A program made the translations under genes and the position numbers. The notes beneath the pieces are model-generated. The model saw only the letters and a program-made list of their open reading frames with translations, ran no database searches and was not told the DNA's origin. From NCBI GenBank assembly GCA_034440575.1, contig JAOTOL010001324.1, positions 406,001-470,000 on the forward strand: a stretch of 64,000 nt of DNA, given 5' to 3'. The stretch comes from Imbricaverruca yamaguchii. Taxonomy: Eukaryota; Arthropoda; Thecostraca; Neoverrucidae. Below, piece by piece: positions 1 to 12,247 of the stretch (the stretch's first letter is position 1; each line of letters opens with the position of its first letter).

Positions 1-2004
1 CACTGTGCTGCAGTAAAAACAAACCTGCTCTTTCTCTAGAAATGGCGCCTCAGCATTTGATACATTATTTGTGAAAAGGGGTGGAATATACCACTTTTAA
101 GCACTGAATTGACATCCTTTCCAAAGACATCTCGACATCATGCTGATTGATGTGTGCTTATTAAGCCTTCATGACTCCCTCCTAATAGTATCATGTGTAT
201 AAATAGCATGCTCATGCTCACCATTACAGATCGATTGCACACGCATATCGTAACACAATTCCGGAAATAGCGATTATATATGATGTGATGTGTGATACAA
301 TGCGATGCGCTGATAAAATGGCATTGCAATCGTTATCATGAACATATGTATTCATGTATAAGGTGTCTTCAAAATTAAACCAGAAATATGCACTGATGAA
401 TACCTATAGCTACACCATTGGCTCAAATGGAGCTTTAAAGACAGGAACGGTATTTTAATTGGCATGCTCCCATGACATATTTCTACATCTTACTGTACTC
501 GTTTCAACATCTCACATCTAATGAAAACAAACATTAGCTCAGTGAGCTGATTTAGAAAAAACTGTAGCTCAGTGAGCTGATGCCATCTGGTGACAAGCGT
601 TTGTCAAAAGATCTCCGAAGGATGTAGGCACGATTAGTGCGGTAAGCGGTGACGCACTGCCGTTTGTCGGTGTCGAGTGGTCGCGGCAAAACCTCTGGAT
701 CATGATGGCACTCACAACTGTCCTCCCTGATGCATAATGACTAGGTCTGATAACTATTTCATGCCTATGAAACGAGCATGCAACCAAGTTTTCCATCTTT
801 GACATGCAAATATTACCAGATGGCTCGTTCCATACGAGAAACTCACACTAGGCATGTACAAAAGATGCATGACCTCATAGGCCAGTCAAATGAGGCCAGC
901 TCCCCTTTTCCGATCGTGCCAATTGTAGTGCTAAGTCGTGCTATATGCGCAGAGAGATGCATGTGTATAACCTATACACTGGTTTAATCAGGCTATTTGG
1001 TGTGGGCGGGGAGGGGTAAACTAAAAATCGTCCAATAATAGAAACCCAGACCTACATGCGGAGGCATGAACTCAATCTTCTGATATCGGAAATGTACGGA
1101 TTCGTCTTTAAAAAACGCGACGCACTGCAGGCACTCAGTGGTTCCTGAATTTCTGGAAGATCGAATTATAGATCCACATTTGATCCAGCGCCACATTTGA
1201 TAGGGTCATGAGCTCGTCAGGATTACTTGCCAAAAACTTACCTGCCGCTGGAGTGGACCGCACGTGCATGTCACATGTAAACTTCATCGCGTACTTTCCG
1301 TCATCGCATTACATTTCCATCATCCTCATTGCAGGTGAATATTTACGAGCGGCAGTGTTTTGGACGTTATTACCAAATAACCATAGCGAAATGGCGTCGT
1401 GTCATAATTTCATGTGAACAGTTCAAATATCAAGGCTACGGGTGAGCAGCTTTGCTGCAGCCGGCTGTTTGACACGCCAGGCGCTGTAATTGTTCGCAGG
1501 CAGATGCATTCAATTCTAATTTTCTCCGACAGGTTCCTTTCAGTTCTGCTGCATATTTAATCTGTTAGATGACTTCTATCGCATATCCCTGCCGAAGTTT
1601 ACACCTGTGCTGCGACACCGGCGCATTGGATGAAGAATCAATCCGGATTAAACATGATATATTTATGATCCACCCGAACGTTCAGCTAGAATCATGAAGT
1701 ATAAGGTAGCCAGATTCAATATTCCAATGAATTTCCCAAAATAAAATAAGTCCCGCCGAGTCTCTAAATTAGTGGATTTGGGAAGTCAATACTATAGCGG
1801 GACTGCTCCTTGCTGTCGACAAACACTATAGTGGGACTGTTCTCTGTTGTGTACAGATGATTGCTCCAGCGATTTCATCTGCATTTATTTTACAGTTAAC
1901 GCGTCTGAACTTATATTTAAGGATGCGCACCAAATGCGAATTGTCAGCATTTTGGCCAGTATGCTTCACTCTCAACTCTCAGCACATATGACTTCTTGTT
2001 GCAG
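1..2004. other. No recognised gene; presumed intron or intergenic DNA
   Basis: I see no recognisable protein, RNA or element here. Short open frames are scattered on both strands without family resemblance or coding-like composition. The last ~20 bases form a pyrimidine-rich tract ending in CAG at 2002-2004, which is read as the splice acceptor of the next exon, so at least the 3' part is probably intron. Confidence 0.5.
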
Positions 2005-3902
2005 CTACCGAATCCACATGCGCCACCAACCGCGTGTTCCTGGGATCGGTCGGGGACGAGCTGGCCGACTACGAGCCGCTGACGGGCGTGTTCCTCGGCC
2101 ACGGCAACAGCTCCGACCTGGTGACCCGCTACACGCACGAGCGCGGCACCGCCTCGCTGCAGCTGTACCGCACGGCAGGCGGCCAGCACGTGTGGTACGT
2201 GGCGGCCGGCGCGACCACGGCCGGAACACCGGCTACCCTGGCCGAGCCGGCGGCCGTCGCCGACGAGCGTGATGCGCCGCTCGGCTACATCCGGTCGGTG
2301 ACGTCACTGGGCGCCGTGCCGCCGTGGCAGTCCGTGTGGCAGGTGTGGACGACCGGCCAATGGCGGCCGCCCGCCGTCGCGCAGCTGGCCGCCACCGGCG
2401 CCGCCTGCTCGGCGACGTTGCGCGCGCGGTGTGTGGGCGGCGCGTGGGGCGCCTGTTCGGCTGGCCGGCTGCACGTGGGCGGCATGCCGGTGACTGGCGA
2501 CAGCGACCCCAGCATGGAGTCGGCGCCGATGGTGGGTCATCTGGCGGGCACCGCCGAGCCCGAGTTCCCCAAAAGTGCGCCGCTCCTCTCGGCGGCCGAG
2601 TCGGACGACACGGCCTCCTATCGGCCGCTGCCCGAGGCGGACCCGCCGTACCCGGCCGAGCCGGACGAGACGACACGGCCGCAGCTCGGCACGTTCCTGC
2701 TCACCGACTCGGTGCACGTGAACCGGCCCGTGTATCGACACGTGCGTCACGCGACGTACCTCTACTTCGACTACCTGGTGCGCGTCGACGGCAGCCACGT
2801 GCCGCTCTGGATCATCGGGCCCGAGCCGCGCCGGCTGTCGTCGCCGGACAGCTGGCGGCTGTTGTTCGTCATCGACGCGGCGCGCCGTCCGGAGGCCATC
2901 ACCGGCTGTTGGCAGTACCGCGCCGACGGGCGCCAGTCTGCCGCGCTCGTCGACGTGCACTGTGAGCACGGCCGCGTCGGCCCGGCGCCGGCCGCCGGCG
3001 CCGACTGCGACTTCGAGCTACCGGGCGGCTGCGGCTACCGCGCTGGCTCTGGTCAGCTGACGCAGACACAGTACACGAGCCAGGGCCGAGCCGCGGCACG
3101 CCGGGCTGACGCCGCCGACCCCGGCTCGTTCCACGCGGAAGTGGCGGCCGCAGCCGACCTCTCCGCCGACGTGACCTCGCCGACATTCACCACCGAGACC
3201 GACAGCTGCCTGACGCTCATCTACAAGATGCACACTCGCCAATTCTTCCGCGCCAGTTTCGAGCTGGTCGGCGACTCGCTGGACGTGGCGCTGACGCTGG
3301 CGTCGGCGGAGCGCGGTTGGGCGCGCCTGGCGCACCGCGTGCCGCCCGGTTCGTACCGGCTGCAGGTGCGCGGCCGCATGTCGGACCCCGCCGACCGCCT
3401 GCTGTTCGACAGCGTGCGCGTGTTGGCCGGCAACTGCTCACGTCCAGCACTGCCGTGCGACCAGCGGCCGTGCCGCAACGGTGGCATATGCCACCCGCTC
3501 GACACCAAGGTATACACGTGCGCGTGTCGAGCCGGCTTCCAGTCGGCCGGCTGCCGGTCGGCGGTGACGTGCGCACCGCCGCCGGCCGTGCGCCATGCCC
3601 GGCTGCTCGCCACCTCCGCACCCGGCGACTCGCTGCCCACGGCTCGCTACGAGTGCCTAGGCGGCGCTATGTTCGCCTCGCCGCTCACGCGCACCATCGC
3701 GTCGTGTGTGAGAGGCAGGTGGCTCGGAGTGCCGAGCTGTGTGCACGGCCGGCACACGAGTGAGCGTGAGCCAGCTAAGCACGACCACGACGCGGCGTCC
3801 ACCGACCCGCGCGGGGCGGGGTCGGGCCTGACCAGCGGCGTCACATCAGTGTGTGGTCTGGCCACGCTGTTGGCGACCGTGGCGGCTCGGCTCTGGACGT
3901 GA
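2005..3902 (+). CDS. Terminal exon: MAM, EGF and Sushi/CCP surface protein
   Basis: This very GC-rich reading frame is open from a strong acceptor (TTCTTGTTGCAG, ends 2004) to TGA at 3900-3902. An in-frame stop lies at 1989-1991, inside the presumed intron, so this looks like the last coding exon, entered in phase 1. Numbering from the codon at 2034: residues 1-320 are unrecognised; 325-468 look like a MAM domain (starts CDFE, central CLTLIYKM, ends near LAGNC); 475-507 is an EGF-like module with six Cys and CRNGGIC; 513-569 is a Sushi/CCP module with four Cys and GRWLGVPSC. The final ~23 residues are small and hydrophobic and end at the stop without a basic cytoplasmic tail, suggesting a GPI-attachment signal. 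Such architectures are extracellular adhesion or recognition proteins; the ligand is unknown. Upstream exons and signal peptide are not in the window as far as I can tell. No AATAAA was seen in the next ~800 bp. Confidence 0.8.
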
Positions 3903-5871
3903 GTGCAAGCAGGCGGTCGGCGAACGTGTGCTCCAACAATGACTTCGAGATTTTCGGGATATCTGCGGGAAAACTCACCGTACTTGGGGCGTTGTACCTG
4001 GTTTGAAATTGAGCGGCGTGATGCTTTCAGTGCCTTCATACGACGTACATACACAATGGCAGGGAACATAGGAGGCACTCTCCTGCCCCCATTCTGGATG
4101 ACGGAGAATAGAGCTTCAGCAATGGGATGGGAATGCATAGCATCAGTGGATTACACGTATGCATTGACCATGGAGGTGTATTGCACACCGGCGTGTGATC
4201 CCACATATTGTATGTGTAGTGAGTGTGAGCGTGCAGCGCTATATTTATGACGATGTAAAGCCATCAGGGGGCGATAATCATGTTTGTTGTATTCATTCTT
4301 GTCACTGCTACATATACCTGCGCGCTGGTTGCATGTGGGAAGTAAATATCTGGCCCAGCGTCCTGGGCTTGTGTCGGCAGATTGCATGCAGACGCAATCG
4401 TGTGTGCAAGGTGGACTTGGCAATTCCTATTTTCCATTTGCTCTGGTTGCTGTAAAATCCATTGTTGCACAATGCAAGGCTGTCGATTTTCTGTGCCTGT
4501 ATGCTAAACGGGCCAGTGGTAGCCGACTTTCGACTCCGAACCCTAATTCAACATCGATCTTCAACTCAGGATTATTGTAAATAGCTATTAGTGGCATAAC
4601 TGCATAATTAACCTTTATATTCTCGTTTCGTAGCCCTGCCTGGGCCACAATCTATGAACTAAAATGCGGCGTATGACATGTTGCGATTGTGGACACCCAA
4701 GAAGAATGACCGACACACCTAGCCTTAAGTTCGATCGATGCCGCGCCGGGCCTTATTCGTCGTACAGTTGCGACCAGGTCTGACGTATCCGACGGGCGGG
4801 CACAGATCCCTACCACGTTGGGCACGTACCCGGTCGTCGTTATAACCTAGCCGGCCCTATGAATTTTGGCCTCGGGGCTTATGGCATGCCAAACCCGTCC
4901 ATGTGTCCCTCGAACTGTCTGCACCAACCGTGCCCACGTGCAGAGTTCGGGGGTGGATAAATTACCGGGCAGTGTTTTGCCTCTACCCTATAGTCCGGCG
5001 CCAGACTTCCGGGGAACGCAATGTGGTGGCCCCTGTATCGGCCCCTCCCACATGCATACCATGTTCGCCCCCTCACCTGCACCCCTGGATCGCAGAGGCC
5101 AGTGGGATTTTGCGGTCAAAGATCCAGAGCAGGTGAACTAATACCCCCGAAGTGTCCGTTCATCGCACCCTCTCGCAATCAGGCATTAACCAAACGCAAT
5201 CATATATATAACAGCAATAATATTATAGACACTTTAACTGGATTCAACAGTCACCACCATCACTCGGAAACGTTTAGTCCATAGGAGGACAGCTCGCAGG
5301 TCGGCTGCCTCGCTTATACATTTACTTCATAGTATAAATTAATATCAGGCACGATCAAAGGATAATTGTGTGAATCCTTCCACCTTGTCGGGAAGTACTC
5401 TTGTCACTATCTCCGTGTACTGGTCGGCTGTTGATGACCCGGTCAGAGCGAGAAGCACGGCGGGCACCCCTCATCACTCGCGGCACGGCCGCCAGTTCAA
5501 TTCTGGACGTAAATATCCTCCCCTCCTCGCGCCTGGTCGCTGAGGTATTTACTACGCGGGCACCGTTTCAAGAGGGTCGTAGCTCTGAAGTCATCCATTG
5601 CTGCTGGTCCCCAAGGAAGTTCTCGGACTCGGCCATTGGTTTTGGACGTCAATGCCCTCTTGTTTATGCAGAAGGTCTCGTCACTCAACGCGTAGCTGGA
5701 GGGCGCCCCAAGAGTTGCTGGATTTTGAATTGGTTTGCACCACGGTGAGACGTTAGGCTATAATATCATTTATTTAGCTCCGGTTAAGGTGCGGGTCGAA
5801 TGCTTAGGACGAGGAGAGTGGGAGAGACAATGATCTTACGACGCGTGGCAAAACCGGAACGAGAGATAGCC
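3903..5871. other. 3' flank of the MAM/EGF/CCP exon; no further gene seen
   Basis: The proximal part probably includes the 3' UTR. The remainder is ordinary-composition DNA with short open frames on both strands that resemble nothing I know. No repeat family from elsewhere in the window was recognised here. Confidence 0.4.
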
Positions 5872-6013
5872 ATTTTCAAGGCCCACCCGTGTCCGGGGAC
5901 CTGATAATGACTGATATTGCACAAACGCATATCTCAGCGAATGGCATACGAAACGGGAGAAAGCACTTTTCAAGGCCCACCCGTGTCCGGGGACCTAATA
6001 ATGACGGATATTG
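5872..6013. repeat. Two-copy ~94-bp tandem duplication
   Basis: A ~47-bp core beginning TTTTCAAGGCCCACCCGTGT occurs at about 5872-5919 and again at about 5966-6013 with only two substitutions (TGATAATGACT against TAATAATGACG). The sequence just upstream of each core is also related (TGGCAAAACCGG against TGGCATACGAAA), so the duplicated unit is about 94 bp and probably starts near 5845. Confidence 0.7.
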
Positions 6014-6730
6014 GGATCCGGTTTGTGGCTAGTGTTCCCGCGCGTCAGCCAAAGCTATGCTCGTCGATAGCTTCGCAATCGTTCCCTGTGCCGACCGGTC
6101 ACTTAAACGTTTCCATCATGCAAGGTAGTATATTTACATGTCTTTACAGGGTTCGACAACAGGGTCGGAGCGCAGTCCCGTCACACGCATTCTCCATCCA
6201 ACTACCCCTTCCAGTACATATTTACCTACCCTACCATTCTATAGTAGACGTGCGAAGTTACCCCACTTGTCCGTTCGCACATCCCTCCCCGGCTAATCAC
6301 CTAATGAATGGCCCGGTGGTACCCTCGTGGGTTGGGGCGACGGCGCCGGGCGGGAAGAGCCTGTACAATTTCGAGGGTTCATGGGGTATTCCGAAGAGGT
6401 GTCGGTCGACGACACCCACATTTTTGCCGCTGGTTTGGGCGCGTCGTCTCTTTCCTCTCGACTGCCTAGTAGACTCTTGTTTCCCGGAGAAGGTGATAGA
6501 AGTTGGGCTAGTTTGGAAGAAGGAAGAAGGAATGGCCGCCCGACGGTACTCACATTTTGGTGGTCGGCTGGCTTCTTCGGCCGCCTTGACTCGGCCCGAG
6601 ACTACTCCATCTCCGAGAGAGAGATCGAGGGCTTCCAAGATTAAGCGCTCCTGAGAGTGTGAGCGTGTCACCCTCAACTTCAGAGTGAGAGCCTGAGCGT
6701 GAGAGCGTGAGCGCCTGGGCGCTTGAGCGC
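6014..6730. other. No assignable gene; open frame of unknown meaning
   Basis: A 245-codon plus-strand frame spans 5917-6654, but it begins inside the duplicated repeat, has no family I recognise and runs into low-complexity AG-rich sequence, so it is not called as a gene. Confidence 0.35.

Positions 6731-6793
<63 letters not shown>
6731..6793. repeat. (GA)n microsatellite
   Basis: About 30 uninterrupted GA dinucleotides follow GCGTGA-rich degenerate repeats. The homopurine/homopyrimidine tract could adopt triplex (H-) DNA. Long Arg-Glu or Ser-Leu frames across it are artefacts of the repeat. Confidence 0.95.
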
Positions 6794-6796
<3 letters not shown>

Positions 6797-7078
6797 TTTC
6801 TGCCTGTCCGTCAGTTTTCCTCCATTTTCTGTAGCTCCACCTTCTTTTCTGTAGTCCACTCCCAGGGCTTCGGAGTGAGCTCGCGCTTTTGATTGGTGGA
6901 ATGTGCCGTTAGCTTTGCCGCCTGTGGCCTTCATGGCGTTCTAGATTTTGGGTGGTGACGGATCCAGGTCAGGGCATCGACCTAACGGGCCGATGATCCT
7001 TCTTCCGGAGGTGGTCCAGCTGGTGTTTGCACCTCCGGTGGCCAGCTGTTCACGGGGCGGAGCCGTTACTTGCGTTCG

Positions 7079-7190
7079 CCGCCTGTTATTGTCGGAACCG
7101 CCCGTTTTATCTGGGCGTCGGCGCCACTCGCGTTTGCCCCTTGTTGACAGAACCGCCGCTTTGATATAGGCGCCGGCGCCACTCGCGTGC
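7079..7190. repeat. Two-copy ~56-bp GC-rich tandem repeat
   Basis: The segment GGCGCCACTCGCGT recurs 56 bp apart, preceded in each copy by related TTGTYRRMAGAACCGCC and GGGCGTC/GGCGCC motifs. The copies are about 75-80 percent alike by eye. No function is evident. Confidence 0.6.
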
Positions 7191-9374
7191 GCTTTCCGGG
7201 CAAATGTTTGTAAGGGACGGGTAAGACGGCCAGGATCTGACTGGATGTCTGGCGGCCTGTTCGGATAGGAAAGATATTATGGTGCCGAAAAATGTAAGCC
7301 TCCTTACATCACAGTCTCTTTGTGCACTGCGGAAGGTGGCAAATGCCGGTCACGGGCGAGGGTTATGCTCATGCTTAGCAGAATGGTATCGGCTTTTGCT
7401 GGGCCAGAACGAAATATCTGAGTCGGCAGCTACTCGATGTAAAAAAGAGCATAGCTAATTGTATACACACTCGGTATGTATGCCACCCCGCCATACCCAG
7501 TTACGGGGACACAGTCCAGAAATAATCCGCATGGCGAAGCGGGACGGTATTCTGCTTCGAACCATACATGTAGTGTGAATATATCACACACTTTGGATTG
7601 CGACCGTTTCTTATTTGGGTTAATCCATGGATAATATAAATGTCATTCAAGCTATGTTGAAATTGCATCTTGATCGGTGATCTGGTATGCTCGTTTCCAT
7701 GCTGGCGCTTAGCTTTAACTGCTTAGAATGTCGTCAGCCCTGCTGGCAATTTGCATCCATGCAGCATTAGCAATACACTTATTGTATATTTCAGATTGAG
7801 CGTGTTAACGAGATGAAATAAAATGCCAGCCGGAGTACAATGAGCTAGATATAGCATAGACTGCTGGGGATCCAGCTGCAGGATCACGCGTTGCAGCTGC
7901 AGGATGACGTGTTGCATCGCCGTTTACCCACAAACTGCGTACTATTTAGTACGTACATACCGCTTCCCGTGACAGAACTATCCAGCCTTCATACTTGTAA
8001 TACGTGCATTTTATATCTTTGCCCATCGGCCAGGATAGGTACCATACACAAGTGTATGGAGGATGGCGAACTTTTGGCAGTTAATTTTGCAGCCATCATG
8101 CATATGCAATTGCATCCGGCATTGAAATTATCGATTTACCTTTTTCGGTCAAAGAACAGCATTCACATGCTGAAGTCAGTTTACAGTTTCTGCTAGTGAA
8201 ATCATTTCATGTGTCATCTTCGTCGCTTGATACTGATGCCACGAAAAAGCACTGGGAATCTATGTTTAAAGGAAGCATTTTGATAGAATGTATAGTACGT
8301 CTTAGAAGGACTAGTTGGCTGTTCTTTCAATACTTTTAATTCATGTATGCAATGCATTTTGCATTTCCAGAGCAGTTGAAAACCCACCATGAAATGTATT
8401 CCACTGATCACAATCGGACAAATATTGCCTTCACAGCGCTGAAAGCTTTATCATCTACCGGGCACCTTTAAAGCTGGATGGAAGAACAACCATATTTAAT
8501 TTTTGTATTGCAAAGTTTTGCTCGTTTAACCTTTTCGGATTATGTTTTATGTATCGATTCCAAAGATATCACCGGATTCACAAATTGAGCAAAAAATGAG
8601 CTAGCTGCTACACAAAAGTTTCTCATTTTAGTTTTAAAATGTTCTGCTTGTCAGCCTTTACCAACAATATCTCGAAGTAAGTGGAAAATGTAAGTACCAT
8701 GCAAGGATGCCAGCATATTAGGAATACATTGAAGTAACTACGAGTTCCTTATCCCCAGTCAGTAAATCGCAAGTTGAGGCTTCGTCAAGGGTTCCAAGTT
8801 GAGGGACATGGCGCGCTCGTGAACAATTGGTCTCGGTATGAAATGTAATCAGTTTTCCTTTCAAATAAAACCGTACGAATACCATGCTTTGTGTGCTAAA
8901 TGATGCTGCTGGAAACGATTTCGACCTCGTATCTACGTCACGAAGACCTTGAGATAATTATGTGGTTGTTATGACCCGCTTTACAATAAGGAGATCCATA
9001 ATGTTGCCCTGGTCGCCTCCCAGAGACTTCCGAGATTCAGTATGGAGCCACGTGAAGTATGCGTTTCATCCTTCCTGATGCTTGAGACTCGGAGCTAATG
9101 CGGTTCTCGGTATCAGATCGTGTTTAGTCACTCTGTTCAGCTCTGTGCGCTCGTCAAGAAGCTAAATTTCAACTATTTTTACCTGTAAAATGTAATTCAT
9201 GTTTACCGTCTTAATCGTGCACTTCATCCGATATGTTATCCCGCACTTTCTGCTATTCATCAAAAAGTGAAACCAAATCTTTTTCTACCATCGCTATAAA
9301 ATGCATCTCACACGGCTAAAAGACTGGGAGACTTGCTATGGATATGCTGTCACCAGTGACACACCAGACTTATC
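7191..9374. other. No gene or repeat recognised
   Basis: About 2.2 kb of ordinary-composition sequence in which I see only short, unrelated open frames on both strands. Confidence 0.4.
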
Positions 9375-9795
9375 TTAACATGCGCCATGAAGGGGGCAAA
9401 TCCGCCCACCCCTCCGGTTTTTCGTATATAACTCCAAATGCTACCGGGCGATATGAGCCATTGTTTGCGTACCTGCTTAGAAATGACCGGCGCGTTGGTT
9501 AAAATAAGAAGAACGAAAATCTGCGGAACATTTTTCGAGCTAAGGGCCGTTAAAGTAAAAAAATTCGCAGCGCCAGACCACAAAAGTCGGCGTTGTTAGT
9601 GAAAAGTGTTCCTGGCAACACTAGCGACTTGTTTTATGTATATTGTTATGTTATATAGTTCAAAGTAATGTTAAGTTACCGGGGCGAAGTCAGGCCAAGT
9701 TCATGTAAGGTTAATAGAACCAAACTTGGTAAGCTGGAATGCTGTCATAAATACAAATCACTGTCATGCGATTGATGTCACTTTGCGTGTTGAGC
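9375..9795 (+). mobile_element. TTAA-type MITE, copy A (left part only)
   Basis: TTAA at 9375-9378 is followed by CATGCGCCATGAAGGGGG, a decayed version of the family terminus CACGCGCCCTGGAGGGG, and then by the family's internal sequence (AATCCGCCCACCCCTCCGGT, GTACCTGCTTAGAAATGA, CGCAGCGCCAGACCACAAAA, CACTAGCGACTTGTTT). Similarity stops near 9795 after ATTGATGTCACTTTGCG, so the right end is missing. No coding capacity is visible. Other copies lie at 16.49, 26.25 and 63.29 kb. Confidence 0.8.
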
Positions 9796-10540
9796 AGCTA
9801 GCCAAACATCACATGAAGATTTGTCATGCCTTCCATTCCGTGTCTCATTTTCCTTAATCCGTACTATACATATCTCGCAAGAAGTCAACAAGTTCAAACC
9901 TTAATGGATTTCTAAGCGATCATGAGTCGAATATATTGGTAATGTGTGTGTTGTCTACCATCCCTGCATGCGAGGTTCTATACTTCTGGCGCGTGTGCGA
10001 CGCTCGCTCTAGTTGTTCGTTTATGCTGTGAGGCGTTCCACCTTTGCTAATTGTACGTGAACACGCGTCCTTCCTTCAACGGTAGGTGAAGATAGCGAGT
10101 ATTATGGATTGCGTAGGTAGCCAGAGGATTTTTTCCTTGCTCTCAGTGTTATGCATGCTCCACCGAGTTTAAATGGGAAATGTTCTTGGAAAAGACTGAG
10201 ATAGGTAAGGTGCTTAGCAATCCTGAGGTTAGAACTATCTTCTTGTGACTTTGTTTGTGACGAACTTGAAATGATTATGCATATTTCCAAATCAGCGTAG
10301 TATGAGAGAAGGCTCAATAGGTGTTAATTTATTGTAAAATCATAGGGGCCTATTTATTTTTTTACAAAGCTTGGGCCTGGTCACGACAAGTTACATACCT
10401 TATGACATTTAAAAGTGCAAAACCTAATTTTTTAAGAACGCATTTCATTTTTGAAAGACAGACTTCTGAATTTCGAGGTTTCCATTGCACTTGCTCACAG
10501 GCGATTGCATGGAAACATGTTTTATTTGGCTGAAGTATGT
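9796..10540. other. No feature recognised
   Basis: Unassigned sequence between the MITE fragment and repeat R1. Nothing I can support. Confidence 0.4.
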
Positions 10541-10544
10541 CAAC

Positions 10545-11345
10545 CGGCGCCGTCTCGGGAGGGGGGGGGTCTTCAACCGCCCCCTAACGTTTTCCGCCGA
10601 TAGTGAAAGAACGGAAACGGTATATCAACGTGAAATTGACATACGTTTCCCACATCAATTTGGCACGTTGTGTCAACATTTTGAAGTCAGGTCATCTAGG
10701 ATCAACAAGTTAGTCTAGATCAATTGAGGTCACCCAAAAACGTTCAACCAGTCGTCACGCTCTAACGGATACCGATATTTTAAATGAACTTCCAGCGTTT
10801 GCTTATCTTTAGGGATGCAACAAAACGCACCAGATAAATTGTTCTCTTTTTCGTTTTTTATTACTTATTAGTTTTGCTTATCGGCCCATTATAGTTCAAA
10901 TCGAAGATTCTGGCTAAAGTAAGCATTTTGTGTTGGTGCAAGTTGACTTGGAACAACGTCTTTCTGTCTACTCTACCCATTAGGAAAGGAAAGTTAAAGA
11001 AAACGTGAAAACTCAAAAAATGTTTAATACATTTTTTAGGGGCTGGCTAAAACATTTCTGGTTCTGGTCGATTTCGCTTTCCTTTTCTGATTCCTTTTTT
11101 TCTCTTCAAATCTCCCAAAATGAACTCTCCAGAGCCAAAAACATGATGCAAGTCATGAAAGCCTAGGCCCGCTAGTGACGTCCTTTGGGGAAATTTGTGG
11201 GTGGTGTCGGGCCCTACTCATCGAGCGCTTTCCGATGACATCTCCTTCGTTCTCATGCAACGCTTAGTTTGGAGACTAGAGGAGTGGTCCTATCACCCCT
11301 CCCTTCTCCGAGACGGGGTGTGAGGATCTGACCGGAGAAATAGGG
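10545..11345 (+). repeat. Interspersed repeat R1 (TIR-like ends), complete copy
   Basis: The left edge carries GCGCCGTCTCGGGAGGGG and the right edge CTCCGAGACGGGGTGTGAGG, sharing an inverted CCGTCTCGG followed by a G/C run. The whole interior reappears in reverse orientation at 62.70-63.29 kb and continues at 63.96 kb (for example CAGCGTTTGCTTATCTTTAG and TCATCGGAAAGCGCTCGACGAGTAG-like segments). This copy holds the uninterrupted version of the site (CTAA at 10762-10765) into which a TTAA MITE is inserted in the 63-kb copy. Probably a non-autonomous DNA element; its superfamily is not established. Confidence 0.7.
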
Positions 11346-12105
11346 GGTTAAACGCAGTCTTCACGATAGACGTCATGAACGGACATAATACCGGTGGCGC
11401 CGCTCTGGTAGTGGGTTTGTGAAGGAACACCACCAGAGTGGGCTTACTCTGATTGATGCTATATTCTGGTTTCTAGAGAAGGTGCAAGTGATTTCCAATG
11501 GTCAAATTTGAACAACATTGAAAGAAGCTCTCTTATGAGATGCAATTCGTTTGATTACACATGCCTGCGTTCCAAAACTTTTTTTTCTTCAAAAGGTCGG
11601 AAGTTTCTCAGCTGATCTTATACAAGTTTCGTGTGCTGGATCCGAAAATACTACCAATTTTTTCTCGATTAGCTCAAGTTTTCACACTACGTCAAAGATA
11701 ACAACTCACACACTGATGTATCAATATGCATTCTGCAGTATGATATATCAGTAGCGGAGAGAAGTGAGAATTGGGACGCAGGAGAAAAGGGACAAGCATT
11801 ATCTTTTAAAGTGCAAGTCCAACGCTGCTTTTTATTATGCAATATTTTCTTATTAACAAGCGGCAGCGTTGGCAAGCACCGCCTTCTTCCTTTTGGATGC
11901 GCAACGTGGCTGTGTGAACAGTGAGTGGAAAAGGCTCTTATTTTGGGGCGTCAATACCTCGTTTCTTGGGATGGTATCATGAACTATTTTGTTCAATTAC
12001 GAATATATTAGAAACATATGGAATTTGGCAACATTTGACAAGTGGTTTTGCTATTTGCTCGTGTGTGCTCGACATACGGACCTGATTGATGCAAAATGGT
12101 GATGG
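11346..12105. other. No feature recognised
   Basis: Flanking sequence of R1 leading to the hairpin at 12.1 kb. Short open frames only. Confidence 0.4.
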
Positions 12106-12139
12106 TGGGATAATTGGGACAAGCGTCCCAATTATCCCA
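12106..12139. repeat. Perfect 15-bp hairpin, 4-nt loop
   Basis: TGGGATAATTGGGAC at 12106-12120 is followed by the loop AAGC and its exact reverse complement at 12125-12139. It lies 108 bp upstream of the first ATG of the pseudogene below. It could be a miniature foldback element, an element terminus or a structured RNA; nothing in the sequence decides among these. Confidence 0.9.
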
Positions 12140-12247
12140 GCCTGTCCCATTGTCATGTTACGTGTAGTTTACACGTAATTAACCCGTCATATGGCAATAA
12201 GGAATTTGATTTTGGTAAATGTAAGTAAATTTTAGTAAACTACCTCA

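Noticed and set aside
2233..3640. Long minus-strand and alternate plus-strand open frames in the GC-rich exon
   Set aside because: They are Arg/Pro/Ala-rich shadows of the MAM/EGF/CCP frame, which alone shows domain motifs and splice logic.
5917..6654. 245-codon plus-strand open frame
   Set aside because: Starts within a tandem duplication, no family resemblance, ends before the GA microsatellite.
6680..6934. Ser-Leu / Arg-Glu repeat proteins
   Set aside because: Translations of the (GA)n microsatellite.
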